In this document: piece by piece, positions 28,460 through 42,100 of the stretch
Layout of the letters: the number at the start of each line of letters is the position of its first letter
How positions within the stretch are numbered: the first letter of the stretch is position 1
Source of the DNA: Xiphias gladius
Taxonomy: Eukaryota > Chordata > Actinopteri > Istiophoriformes > Xiphiidae
DNA: 64,000 nucleotides
Assembly: GCF_016859285.1 (NCBI RefSeq)
Contig: NC_053400.1
Span: forward strand, 22,897,001 to 22,961,000
Direction of reading: 5' to 3'
The notes under the pieces: model-generated
What the model saw: only the letters and a program-made list of their open reading frames with translations
Database searches by the model: none
What the model was told of the DNA's origin: nothing
Program-made: the position numbers and the translations under genes

Positions 28460-28632
28460 CACAATCAGTGATCCAAATGTAAAAAAAACAAAAAAATCCT
28501 AACACAAGACTTGAACCTGCTGTCATTCTCACTGGTAAATTGATTGATTGATATTTAATCTATTACCCAGACTCATCATTTTCATAAACCTCAGATATTT
28601 GTGTTCAAAAACTAGGAACTGTCCCTTTAAAT
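28449..28632. mobile_element. Possible second small inverted-repeat element abutting the first
   Basis: It begins tttaaaggcacaatcagtga and ends aggaactgtccctttaaa, whose reverse complement is tttaaagggacagttcct. The ends therefore match imperfectly over about 14 bases. It starts inside the last bases of the preceding element, sharing a tttaa word, which suggests insertion at a shared TTTAA target. Short ends make the call uncertain. Confidence 0.4.
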
Positions 28633-29582
28633 ATCTGTAAATTTTTCTAGTGAAATGCTCTAACAGCAGAACAAACCAGAATTATTAAGTTGAGTTCGAC
28701 AATCCGTTCTTGAACCTAGAAACAGCAGCCAACAGAACAGTGGCCCCACACGACCCCGGTTGGCCTATCGATTTTGCTCAGTTGCCATGAACAGATGGGG
28801 ACTTTCCATGATCCCGAGCACCTTTAGGACTTTTCATCCATGTTTACTTAAAAGTCGAACTTGACATTTCATTCTTGACCTTAGAAACAGCAGCTGACAA
28901 AACAACCTCAACTTAAGGTCTACTTACCGAATTGTTCTCTTCTCTTGCTCTTTAATCTCTTCGGTTATCTTGGTGTTAGAGCTAACACTTCGCTGTTTGA
29001 ATAAACAGTGTTTTGCAGTTTGGCAGCCACTGACTGCTAATGTAAAGTACACATATCGTAGCAGGCTTACATCGCTGCACTGTTAGTGTTTGCTAACCAT
29101 GTGAACACAAAATTAGCCCAGTTAAATGTTTGTGTTACCGAGCAGTGAAACCATTAAGGATCCATACATTCCTTGATTCATTAACAGACCTCAGAATCGT
29201 GTTCAACTAAAAAAAAAAAAAAAGGAATGTTTCTATGCCTATTTGTGTCTCATCATGTGAATACAAGGTTTTAGTGATAATTTCGATTTCTCCAAAGTTC
29301 TTCAGCCCTTCACAAGAAAGCAAACATCCTCATTCAGATATCTTTCCACTGAACAGCAGTCTGGCCGAGCCGCTAAACAACTGCTTGAAGTCACCGCCCA
29401 TCACTTGAAATCTTAGCTATGCTTTTAAATTGTGAAACTCTTAACCATAGCAATGTGATGCTGATGGCTTTTGTTTGTCATTGTCATAATGGATTGCAGC
29501 TATATTTTACGATATTTCCTCTTCAATTACAAGAGGTGATAGATTAACAGGGAGTTTCCTCTGGGAGGTTAATGTTTCTTTA

Positions 29583-29584
<2 letters not shown>

Positions 29585-29622
<38 letters not shown>
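29585..29622. repeat. (TG)n microsatellite
   Basis: Perfect TG run of about 38 bases. Confidence 0.9.
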
Positions 29623-29624
<2 letters not shown>

Positions 29625-30884
29625 TCTGTTTCCAAGTACAGGATGAAATTCAATCACTGCTCCAGAAAAAGGTAAGACACCAGAGATGGAAGCAATTATT
29701 AATTTTATTAACTTTGCTCCCAATGCAAGATTGTGTTAAGGGCAACCAGACACACGCCCGTGTCATCTTATAAAGTGAAGTCCCAGGAACAAGACAAGTT
29801 ATACAAACCTGCACACAACAAGTTTATGGCCTTCTATTGTTCTTCTAGCTGCTGAACACAGCGAGGCAACACAATAAAAATGACAAAAACCTGTTTTAAA
29901 TCACAAGGGCATCACACAAAACCCTCATACAGTACACCCTGGTTTTACTTAAAGGAGCTTCTTCATATAACACTACTCGCTGCAGCCTGTGGTTACATCC
30001 TCAAATCATGCTGGCACAACTGCCACTGACTTATCAAGTCAAGACAGTTTTATGCTTTCACACTTTCACAATCGGCTGTGTGCAAGCTGGCTGTGAAAAC
30101 AAGGCAGCCAAAAAGCTAATATGATTTAATTTTATGCAAATATGAACAAAACACTGGAAGTACAGTGCTGTCTTTGGGTTCTATTTTTGACTGGATTCCT
30201 TCTTTAACAGTTAATAAAGCGGAATCAGTTTACAAATATGAATTGAGCTTCAGCTAGTTAAAAATATGTGTCTTGGAAATTGCAGCTGTTATAAGCCAAA
30301 AGGTGTAGCCGCAGACAGAGATATTAAAATCGGTGATCACCCAGCGGCCATGTTAACTCTCTCCTTCAAGGACTCAAGCCTCAGTGCCTCTCTCCAGAAG
30401 GCGCTTTCTCCCTGTCTGCTCTGTGTAGTTTTGTTGGGTGGAGGGTGTAAATGTCGCCAGTCTCCGCTGAGCCGCTCTCAGCGCCCAGCAGCAGACCGGA
30501 GATCGGTGCAGCCCCCAGTGACAGAGCTCCGCTCCTTGCACTGTGCCGGTAAGCTGAAATGTAAAAGGATGCCAGCATCAATCAGCTGCGGGAAACAGAG
30601 GAAGAGAGGGAGCATCCTCCTCCCCCGCTGTGGCTGCAGCGAGGCTTCCTTTCACGAGAAGCGCAACCCCCTCCCTGTCAGCGCTGGCTGAAAGGGCAAG
30701 ACGTGGAGGAAGCTGATTCAAAGTCTATCACTGAGCCATCTTATCATTCTCTGTTTATGCAAGTGTGTCTTATTAAGATTACTATAATTTAAGCTGTTAC
30801 ACCATCTCATGAATAGGGACAGTGCATTATTTTTCTCCTTTGTGCAACGTGTTTGAACAAAACACTAATTCCTGTCCATTAGGT

Positions 30885-31095
30885 CAAAATTTATGTTTGT
30901 CCAATACTTTGATTTATGACCAAATGCTTACAAAACTGATGATAATCCCACCAGCCGAAGATGTACTTTGTGTTTAGTGTAAATTAGTAAATGTTGGTGC
31001 GGTAACATGCTAAGATGATGAACATGGCGAACATCAGCAGGGCGCTCTGAGCACGTTAGCGCCACTGTGCCAGACCCCCTGTATGAACAACTGTA
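30885..31095 (-). repeat. Fragment of a dispersed teleost repeat, inverted copy
   Basis: The minus strand reads through gttcatcatcttagcatgt, aacatttactaatttac, gtttgtaagcatttggtcat and ccaatactttgattta-type words. This is the same order as the copy on the + strand at about 52.9-53.3 kb, where tgctaacatgatgatgttaagc, gtttagcctgttatgctgcc and gcacttaacacaaagtac occur. I recall this family as very common in percomorph fish. Ends are not defined. Confidence 0.55.
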
Positions 31096-34000
31096 ATTAA
31101 ATGGCTTTTCAGAGAAGTTAAAGTTCTTAACTGTTCACCTTGTTTAGCCTTTGAACATGAATTGTTGCCCACAACATATTTACTCATGATTAGAGTCGAA
31201 GTGAGCAGCTTCCAGGTAGTGCAGCCTGTGTGTCTGTCGAGGCTCTGGACAATGTTACAGCAGTGATCTTCCACTGAGAGGACACTCGCCAGATATCTGC
31301 ACCACAGGGACACGCCCCACTTCTTCCTCCTCGCTGCTCCCAGTATTGTCCAGACAGACAGATGATTGTGGGGTCATAGTGCTATGGTAACAGATTATTG
31401 ACACGTATACAGAGGGGGTTAATACCACATTTGAAACGATTTCCTGATGTCCTCAGGCTCTCTTTTTTTTTTTTGTTAAGACTGCATAAAAGCACATTGT
31501 TCTGTGCAGTTTCTGTGCTGTAACATTCACAAAGATACTTTTATTTGTACAAGAAAACAACTGAAAGGAAGTTTTCTTCTCTTAAACCTTGGATAAAAAA
31601 AGAATAGTTAATAAAGGGGTTTACTTTTGCAAAGATAAACAAAATTTAAAAGGGAATGTCTTTAAAAAGGAGGATGAACGAGGACAGAGTAAGTAGTCAG
31701 TGAACGTTTAATTGATAAGATAATGTGACCAACTGAACAAAGAACCTCTTCTGGAAACTTAGTGGGGAGAGTTTTGCATGGGGAAAAAAGTGTTTCATAT
31801 GAAGCTAAAATGCAGTTTGTTTTTTTATATAGTACTATGAATAATGGCATCTCTGAATTTCTCGCAAGGAAAAAAAAAAAAAAAAAGTAATCTTGAGTGG
31901 TTTCCTATACCCAAAGGAAGCAGTACCAGTTTTAAAAATTCTTTAGACTGTTTGACAAAGACCAGGGTCAGGATTTTCCACTTGGCTGCTATGCCATTAT
32001 GTCTTAAAGAAGAAAACCAGTGACAGTAGCTCTTAGAAAATGTCCCGGTGATGCTCTGCCACCATGTGACTCATGGTTACTTATTCCCATTTACACTTGC
32101 CAGATGTTTTCTAGTGTGTATTAAGACGACAGTGACGTCTAGGTGCAACCTTCCATTAAGCCTTGCGGATAAAGGCTTTGTTCATTTCTAAGACGGATGC
32201 CCAAATCACCACTAAAGCATTACATTTCTTTAAAAAAAAAAAAAAAAAAAAATGGAGATGGGTATGTTCTACTGCAGTCTGGATTTGATTGATCATTGGA
32301 AAAAAAGCTCAGATGAAGTGTAAAAGAGTTTAACTATTATGCTGAGAGGAATATTCTACATCGTTGCTCCGAAACACCATCCACACAGTCAGTCTGGTTA
32401 ATCTTTCAACTCTCAAGCTCAATTTGAAGTAACTAAATGTCTCTACATGTGTAGCCTCCCCGCTCTGTTTGACCCTCTGCTGCTTCCGCCTTAATGTACT
32501 TGTGGTATTTAAAAATGGGTCAGGCTGGAGTCAATGGAGTCATCCCTAAACAGATGCAACATGTCAGAAACTGAAAAACATCTACTTGTGCCTTTGGGGA
32601 ACTGAACTCTCCCCTCCAAAAGGACCAGGCCCCATTAAACTGTAAAAAACATTTCCATCCAGCCAAGAGCGCTGGATGAACCGAGTTTAACTTCTCAGTT
32701 TGACCGTCTTGGTGCAAAGAAGGCTGTTGTCCAAGTGTCAATCAAATCATTTCTCCAATGTAAAAAAAAACCACAAAAAAAAATAAATAACGAAAAGACC
32801 TTGTAGTCTCACTGCCACAATGACCCGGACCTCTTTGTAACACTATTCCTGCAGCTTCTTTTCTCTCACCTCAGACATTCACTCACCTGCTGAACGGTGC
32901 ATAGGAACAAAAACTGTTGTCAGATGGAAGAGTTGACAGTGGGGTCTGTGGGAGCTGTTGCAAATACATGATTTGCATTGCTACACAACTTCCTCAGATG
33001 GATGAAATACTGCTTTTAATGCTGCATTTGTGCTGCTCATGTACTGTTTACTAACATGGACTACATTTATGCAAAGTAACTTTACTTATTCAAACAAAAG
33101 TCACCAATAACTCAGAACCGCTTTTCGTTTTTTTTAAATTTCCACATTTCACTATATAACTATTTTTTGAGCACACAACCTCAACTTTTACTTAATTTTA
33201 GACATCAGAGCCTGACTCCACCATTTTAAAGAATGGCACTTCCTCCATATAGAGGCCCCATGACAGAAAACTCTCTCTTCCCTTTTGTCGATTTAACTTT
33301 GCTTCACTCATTTCCTGTAGATGGTCAATGTACCCAAGTAACAAAACATTTTCTTACTCACCCCAACACATGGAATGTGAATTAAATTTATTTGTACTCA
33401 ACAAACCAAAAACTTAAGATCAGCTTATTTTTTCAAAAGGAAAAAAAATGTCCTGTTTACAAGCTTTTCATGGGAATTGGTATTATAACTATAAATGGAG
33501 AAATAATGCTCTCTGCTATCAGCTACTGTTTAAGTGTTTAAAAAAAGTTTGACACATTGAAAAGCTGAAAAAGAGTTCTTGCATAACTAAGATGAAAAGT
33601 TACTGTGCTTTTCAGTGCATTGCTTCAGCAGTTTATATAAATAGTTCTCTCTCTCTCTCCATTAGTAACTGTTGTCAAAATGGACTTTGGAGCGGTTAGA
33701 TCTGGACTGTGCTCACAAGAAATACCATATAAGATTTACAAGACACAAATTCTATGGGAATGTGTCATGATAAAATGCTCTGTTTGACCAAACACTATAT
33801 ACAGTATAGCAGAGTCAGAAAGAAAGGGGAAGCGGAATCCTCTTAAAAAAAAACCCAAAAAACAAAAAAACAAGAGACAAACATAAAAGTTAATTTATCT
33901 GAACAAAAGACATTTATTGGCGCGGTGGTTTGGTGGTACAGATAAGAAACCACGACAACAGCAGAATTAATTACCACTATATTTCAATTTGAAAAGTATT

Positions 34001-35152
34001 TTTACAACTTACCAGAAAATATACTGTATGTACTGATTAACCTTCTGATTTAGTTGCAGTTCCTTACCACACAAGAGCAGACAGGCACAGAATTGAATCC
34101 ACCCTGTATTTCTCAGAAATGTTGACGCATTACACAACAGATTGTGTAATGCATCAACACAAAAGGGCAGGCAGAGGATCTGTTGACATTTAAATGACTA
34201 TTTACTCTGTCTGATGGCACAAAAAACACACGTAAATGTGCTTAATATCTTTGTAGCTGCTGTTACTTCTTATTTGTTTAGTAAATGGATCCCTATAGAG
34301 GCCATTGTGGTCGGCTCGCCATATTAGTATACGCTCGCAAGTTCCTGTAGTTTGGCCTCAGTGTCATAAAATGTTACCATGTACGAAGAAATATTGCACA
34401 CTACAAGCCCAAAACTTTTTTTTTAAAAATAATTTATCACTGCTCAGATGTTGTGATCTCATAACATTTCTATCTCCAGTATGACGGTGAAAATTTTTGT
34501 TTTACTTTGAGACCAATGATGCCATCATGTGGTACATAAATGAATAACAAATAAAAACATTAATAATGTTCAGTGCACTTTATTTACAAAAACAGGTCAG
34601 TTAAGATGCCCATTTTCACGTGAGCAATACATGCGTTATACGTACCACCGATTTATCCCAAAGTGCACTTGGTGAGATTTCAAGAGAACAGAGTGCTTCG
34701 GTAGTTAGGTTCAAATGCGCCTCCACACACGGGTTACATTATTAACAAGAAATGTCTGATAAATTTAATGCACTATTGGGCACAGATCAAAGATAGCACA
34801 AGGATATGATGAACATTAACACTAACATTAAAATAAAAGCATTAATCACACTAATAATTCTTATCATTACTTTAATTAATATATTAATCTAATTTTCATG
34901 GAAATAAATTAGAAAAAAAAGGACAGACAGACTAAGTAACATATTTGATTAAAAAGCAGCTATTAAGAATCTTCGCTTGTGACTCCACAGATTGTCAAGA
35001 GTTTAATATCACGAACATAAGATTTTACAGTTTTACCAGCAAATTACTGTAGGACACAAAAGTCAGGGCTTGTCTGCGTGGACGATGTTTCCCCTGTGTT
35101 TTTCATAGTTTATTCGAATGCTTACTCTGTAATCTGGAGCATGGCATGTTGG

Positions 35153-37380
35153 TCACATGGAGGGGGCACCAGTGTCTAAAATGTTAATAAAACATTAACA
35201 GTTTCATTCTTACTTGACAGGCAAACAAAACTGAAGTTCCCTGGACAGTAATTAAACCCTGTCCAATTACATTTGATTTTAGTTTATGATTAGGATTCAT
35301 TCCTGTTTTTCACCGCAAGGAATTGGCCATAGAGGAGCAACTGTATTTATTCAGAAAGTCTTATCTGAGCAGAAGATATAAAAACAATCTCGGGAGGCTA
35401 GTGGCATGATTTTGTTGTTTCTCAGAAAATCAGTTGAAGTCAATTATTTCAGCCAGATCAATACTCACACTTGATTTGGAAATAGCAGAGCTCACAGTGG
35501 GGCTTCCTGTTTTGGATTCGAACCTGGACTCCAGTCTCAGTTCCTCCGAGATGCCGGTGGCAGCCCACACACTGAGGAGGAGAAGGAGGGAGAAGTCAGA
35601 AATGAATCAAGTACTATTGAAGAGAAACCCAGCTGACCTGTGATGTGGGCCTTTTGTGTCTAAATCGTTTCACCAGATTTTCCGCAACGCAAGCACAGAA
35701 CAACTGAGCCTGGTTTTGGCACAAACACACACAATGTATAAATATTCTGTGAGTGCTATGCGTGTCTGTAACTAATATGGAGCAGAGTTGTAGAGGTCAA
35801 TCGACTTTTACATTTACACGCTAAGGAACCTAGGTCAACTAAGGCAAGGGGCCCCTCCCCCAGTGAGATTTTCACAATAAGCATCTAAAAGCGAAGCAGG
35901 ACAGCGGGGCTGGCTTTTTCCAATCAACCAATCATATGCAGAAAAAGAGTGAGAGAGAGCGAGACAGGGACTATGAAACAGACTGGTAAGGAAAGACAGA
36001 AGCATAGAAAGGTGTCAGAAATGCTGTTGCTGGAAGGTGCCTATGAAGCTGATGTGATAGGAATACAGACTACAGAGATGACACTCCTGCTGAGCTCACT
36101 GAAGGTACGGTCACACTAGTCTTTGGTCTACAGAAAGGTGTCACAGCTGTGACACAGGTAATACTTATTAGGCGGAATGATGGTGGGTTTTAAGCAGTCT
36201 TTAGTAACGTTTCCATCCATTAGTATTAGCGGGTTTCCAAATCGCTGCAGTTATGCGAATATTAGGAATTGCGCGCATCGGGACCAACAGCTGGTGGCGC
36301 TGCAGATGAAGAGGCCTAAACGAGAGGATGTAACTAAAAAAGCGCCATGTGGCAGACATGATGGAAATATGGCTAGTTTGTTTTTATTTATTTATTTATT
36401 ATTATGTGTGTGCGTATGTTATTAAATTATTTGTTTTAATTATATGAATTGTATTTCAAATTTCTCCCTTTTTCATCTCTTCAGTAGAGCAGGAGCCTGA
36501 GAGACAAATAAGCCACTTGCTTCATGTACTTCATGATTTATTTGCTTTTTCCATTGCGTTTTGTCACATTTGGATTTTATCAATACACCAGCTTTTCTAC
36601 CTCAGCCAAGCACAAAAAAGTTTTTCACAATATCCAAATATCTGAACCCCCCCCACACACACACACTTTATGAGAGAGATGCTTTAGTCTGGTAGTGTAA
36701 TACTGTAAAAAACAAGGTGACGGCACACTACGCGAACAATGACTTCTCAATTTCAGGGACAATACATCGCCGCTTCCAGTGGCCAACCACGTGAACTCTC
36801 AGACCAAAGTTGATCAAAGGTGAACTCTGACTTGTGAGACTGACGGAGCTCATACAAAACAAAAAAACCAAAACAGGAACCGCTTCCAGAGAAGTGAATG
36901 AAAGACGGAATCATTATTCACAGGGATTGGAGCTACTGTGACCGCACCTTAACCTGGTCATTTCCTCTCACCTGGAAACAGGCAAGGTGGAAGCAGAGAC
37001 TAAGGGCCTCTACGACCATGGCTGCCCCACTACCCAGGACACGCTCACACACACAGCAAGTCCTCCTGCCACTGACCATCCTGGGGCAGCACATGAATAC
37101 AGTGAGAGGCCAGAATGTATGAAAGGATGGAGAAAACAACACTACAACATGAACCATAGAGACAGGCTCGCTATTGACATGAAGTGCGTACCTGCCATGA
37201 TGAGGGGAGTCCATGGATGCATATCTCTGGGATAAAACTGATCCAGTGCTGTAGCGGGAGGAGGAGTTCCTGCTCGGAGCGCAGTAACCCGCAGCAGCTG
37301 AGTGCGGACGAGGGTAACCGAAAGTAGCGGTCGAGACTGGGGACTGACGCAAAGTGTCCAGGTTGTCCAGAGACTCATAC
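35153..37380 (-). CDS. lmo7: lmo7 exons 26-29: Ser/Tyr linker, LIM domain and C-terminal tail
   Basis: Exon 26 (37192-37380) begins [19 protein letters not shown], as in human RGESLDNLDSPR. Exon 27 (36972-37080) carries the first zinc module, [14 protein letters not shown].. to CFHLACFQ. Exon 28 (35469-35571) carries the second, [20 protein letters not shown] to [10 protein letters not shown]. Together they give C-x2-C, H-x2-C, C-x2-C and C-x2-C zinc ligands, so the LIM domain is intact. Exon 29 codes only 23 nt (35153-35175), completes Tyr and adds TGAPSM before TGA, matching the human SGRPTAM tail. A poly(A) signal may lie at 35109-35114, only about 40 bases after the stop. Confidence 0.93.
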
Positions 37381-39123
37381 CTGCAGAGACGACGTCACGG
37401 TTCATAAACAGCTAGCTAATGTGCGACTGAATTCAACCTGAAATCCAGTTTGGATGAGGTACGAATACGGGACACACCTCTTCAGAGGAACCCCGACATA
37501 GATCGGTTCCTTGTAAAAGCTGCTGCTGCGCTGACGTATCCAACTGTTGTCGGTCAGGAGCTGAGTCCTTTTCTTCATCTCCTCCAGAATCTGCTGCCTT
37601 TCTTGCTCAACCTTAGACACGGACTGTCCTTTTCTTTTCCTCTGATCACCTGGACCAATCAAAGTTTTTTTTTTGGGGGGGGTTAGTCAAGTACATCACC
37701 AGAACAGAGGGGAATATTATGACAAAGAGGGCAGGACTAACCTCTTGTCTGTTTTTGGGGACCAGTTAATGCTGGGGTAGACAAGGACTTTGCCCTAAGG
37801 GAGAGAGAGAAGCAGTCTAGATTATTATATAATATTTAATCTGAACTCGTTGCGTGCTGATGTTGGCTTCGAGGTGCCTGGTAGTTGCATATAATGCCCA
37901 CAATAATTGCCAATTATCTTGCTTCGTACTGGTTATTTTAGAACAAACAATACTGTGCTATGTTTGTAGGACAAACATAGCACAGTTTATGTCCATAGCT
38001 AAACTAACTAACTATTATATAGTAGCTAGGCCCAAGTCATACTGAGTGCTCGAAAATAAGGGGAAACTGAGCTAATCTTGTTCTGACCTGTGTGCAGGAG
38101 ACAGCTGAGCAAAGCCACAAGATTCCAAAGCCCTGAGGTACAGCATGAATAGCAATAAGGCCCCGAGAATGTAGCAGGAAGTACAGCAGATTCAGCACCA
38201 GCAGCAGTCAGAAAAAAAACAGTCACGTTAAAAAAATTTGCTAAATAAAATTGCACTCCATATAACACTGTTACACTCAGCAAGGATGGAACAGAACTAA
38301 CAATGTTGGTGACATTAAAACAAGGAGAAAAAGTTAATTTACCAGTCTCGTTCAGTAATCTTGTCCTTCTGCACTCCTTGTGCTTTAATTTGAGGTTTTG
38401 ATCCAGCTTCTTTCAGCTCATATCCGTCAGGGCTCTGCTCGTCTCTGGTTTCGTCTGCCAGTGCATTCGCGTGGCGCTGGGTGCTGGCAGGGTTCTCATC
38501 ACGGATGGTCATCTGGAAGGTGTTCTGCTTCAAATACATGAAAGAAAAAAAATTACATTCTATAGAAAAAAATGTAAAGCACTGGGGGTTAAAGTGGGCC
38601 AATGGGATTCCTAATCACCAGAAAACATGCATCTTATTTGCAGTAATGGTGAGGGTAGCAGGTTGCACTTGTTCCTGTCAGCATAGTAATCACAGACGTG
38701 TCAAAGCTGCGGATTAAAAATTCCTGCTCACACTTTACTGATGAACAATGTTGGTGAAAACATGAAATTTCAGGGTCTCGATTAGACTACAGTTGCATTC
38801 TGCGGATACTGAAAATGTGTGGAAGGTCATCAAATAAAACAAAGTGCTGGCAATCTGGGGCCACTGCCTTAGTGCACATACTTGGGGTAAGCTTTGAAAA
38901 GCATTTCTCTGTGGTGACTTTATATAGGAATGTCTGATATAATTACTTTTTCTGGTCACTCAGTTATAACTAAAAATAGCCCGCAGCTTGGAAAAGGCTC
39001 CAAGGACTACACAACATTACCCCTGGCTTCCTGCATAAGTCCCCGATTGCATCTTGCTGTGCCCTCCGCCACTCTGCCTCCAACCTCTCCTGATCCCGCT
39101 GGTATTGCTCCTGAAAAACCAAG

Positions 39124-39154
<31 letters not shown>

Positions 39155-42100
39155 GCTTTAAATTTTAGATGAATATTAAGATTACCAAGGAGTGTTAACC
39201 TCCTTAGTGCTGTGTAATTCTGTGCTGGGAAAAGCGTCTTCACCTGTAGGAGGCGCTCCTGCTCTTCCTGCCACTTTTCCTGACGCCGCCGATCGTCCTC
39301 ACGGTCCCACGACCAGCTGGATGAGGAGGGGCTGACGGATGGCACCTGGAGCTGGTAATAGACAGACTGTAGGCTTGAACAAGATCATCACAGTGCAGTA
39401 CACAGACTGCTTTCAACGCACGCACACACACACAGGCAGATAACTTATGTTTGAACATGCATTATCATATCCTTTGAGGAAGTGGTATGGTAACTCACAT
39501 CAGATATCGCAGATTCTGAACCTCCTGTGTGAGAAAATAATGGGTCAGAAAAGAGACCACCATAGAGTAGCTCTTAAAGATGATCAAGTTGTGTGCAATA
39601 TCAGAAGCCACGCATACACCACACAAAGACTGGGGACACATTACGAGAGGATTTTGAAAATGCACTGGATCACGCAATGGATGATCTTTTTATGCATCAC
39701 GTCTTGCCTTTTTGTGCGTCTCCGCCTGGTTTCACACTGGATAATAACTGACAGGCAAAGTACTACACACTTTACTTTGTTAATCCTATTGATTCCTGAC
39801 AAATCTTTTGCAGTCTTACTGCGTAGCACACAAATCTGGGCATACAGTAGCAGTAGTCAGAAACAGTATCAACGTGAACTGTACAGTTCGCGTTGATGCC
39901 AGAGCTGGAGATAAGCAGGCCTCATTATCGTAAACAAGATTTAAGTATACTGCCCTGCTTGACGTCCTAGTGGCTTCACCGAAACCAAAACACAAACATG
40001 GCGCACAAAATGAATGCAATTATAATTTTGTTCACTGTAGAGCTTCACATGCAGGATTGGCTCAAATATCCGGTCAAAACCATCAAAGATCAGGTGGCTC
40101 ACGTGTCCAAGTAGATGAGAGTAGTCAAGATTAAATTTGCAGACTTCTCACACCTCATTATGTGAGCCACTGGTGCTGACCAAGGAGCAGGATGTCAGAA
40201 TAAGCAAGTCTGTATTTTAATCACCACATAAATCTGCTTAATGTATCCCCAGCCTAAAGATGCAGCACAAAAATATTGAAAAAGAAACAGTTGAGCAAAA
40301 CATTTACCATCCCACAGTAAATAAAGGGTATTCACAAACTGTATGACAACACAAATCTGCTTTGGTCATTTGCTGATGGAGCTCCACAACAAATTACTGA
40401 TTTGAGACTCTAGCATGTTATTCAGAGTACAGTAAAAAACAAACAAAAAAAAAAACCCACCACACACGGTGCAAAAACATTTACCACACAAGTAAACCCA
40501 TGAGCTGAATCCTGCAGAGCCTGAAGAGAGAAGCCATTGTAGCAGGACACACATCAGAATGATCAACAACCACGAAGGACAGCATTGCAGTCATTGTGTG
40601 TTACCAATAAAAAGTCAAAACAAATTAACACAAAGAATGTGGGATACTACAGTAAAAGCAGCATCTGTTGCACGCCACACATGGTACATTAGAGACAGGA
40701 TCAGTGCTGTCAGCCTTGTGGTTGCGAGCTAAAGCTGTACCGAAAACAACCAGGGTTTTTTGTCCCAGTTTGAGAAAACATTGAATGGCTTTTTGATCCA
40801 GAAATTTAGTGAGCATCACATTATAGAAATGCTGCTTCTTTAATAGTCGATAGTTAATTTGTGGTTAGGCTGCTTTGAATAACATACTGTTTACAAGTAC
40901 TACACTAATGTTATTATGGTGTTGCTAAAGTAAAAGTTCTCATCTAATCAGGGTTCATCTTCTCATTCCTTTTAAGTAGTAACCCCTTCCTAAAACCTTT
41001 AAAAAAAAAAAAAAGCCTACTGAAAATGTGCATTTTTATTTGCTTTTAATGAATACTGAAAAATTAACCAAGCCAAGCACCAGCCACCAAAGCTGCAGCT
41101 CAAGGAGCCAAAGTTCATACTGGAATTTTACCTTTCAGTTGGAAAAATTCTGCCCTCCTTTTCTGATTTTTCCTAATAATTTTATTACAATCTACATGAA
41201 GAGGGAGGATGAGGTGAGAAATTACATAACTAAATCCTGTATCTGAGGAGTTATTCTTACAGGAGATTTTTATGATATGATTTGATTTGAAATGTCATTG
41301 CTTCAGACTTTATGTCTGTTATTACCTTTACTTCTGGCCGTCCTGTGCCTGTCAGCAAGCCCTCCATCCATGACTTTACCTTGTATAACCTGGCAGGTGG
41401 AAGAACAAGATTCACCTGATGACCACGATTAATTAAACTGCACTATCAGAAGACGAGCTTTGTGCATCCAGTTCTGAAAGAAAGTGATAATTGGCTTAAA
41501 CATTGCTCACAAGGTCTGCCTGCCCATTGACATTAGACGTTTTCGTGACTGTGGTTTCTTTAGAGGTAGCACTGTTGGCATGGTGATCAGGAAAACCTAT
41601 CAGAACGGGCGCTGCAGCAGTCAGATTGAGGGTCATCTTGCTCTGGCCTGGCTGGCTGTGATGACTCCCCTCACTGGTGCTCCAATCTAATGACAACAAC
41701 CAGCCATCAAAATCAAAACTAAAGCCCCACTGTAAACCAACGTGCGTGATGTTAGGTTAAATTATCACAAATAATTTCAAGAGGCGGTAAAAAAAAACCA
41801 AACAAAAAAAACCCCATAAATGTCATTTTCGGCTCATTGTGTTACCCTTGTTGCCATAGCGTCGGATGTCCATGGTCAGACTGCCAGTTTGCAGGGCAGA
41901 TGTCATTTCATGCTTCCACTGGTTGTAGTTCATGTGTGCCACCGCAACGCCATCGACAGTCACAATCTCATCGTCCACATGCAGCTGGCAAAGCTCTGCT
42001 GGACTGCCTGAGGGAGGGAGGGAGGGCCAGGCATCAAGACAATGAAAAAAAGATGAGCGTGACGACAGCACAGCACAGCACAGCACAGCCAGCTTCAGGA

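Larger units (their letters stand above)
25105..35100. other. Intergenic region between kctd12 and lmo7 (convergent genes)
   Basis: About 10 kb with no supported gene. It holds miniature transposons at 28.0-28.6 kb, a repeat fragment at 30.9-31.1 kb, a TG microsatellite at 29.59 kb and several poly(A)/poly(T) runs. A GC-richer patch at 30.35-30.70 kb contains a 141-codon frame that I do not accept as a gene. Candidate lmo7 poly(A) signals on the - strand (TTTATT on +) lie at 35109-35114, 34579-34584 and 33913-33918, so the right edge of this region may be lmo7 3' UTR. Confidence 0.55.

Noticed and set aside
30266-30691. 141-codon + strand frame
   Set aside because: Cys/Ser/Arg-rich without domain, homology or promoter; a chance frame in a GC-rich patch is simpler.
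41326-41389. Alternative reading [15 protein letters not shown] for lmo7 exon 19
   Set aside because: It needs a poor acceptor (ATACAAG). The reading from CTGCCAG/GTT has a good tract and its end phase fits the next micro-exon.
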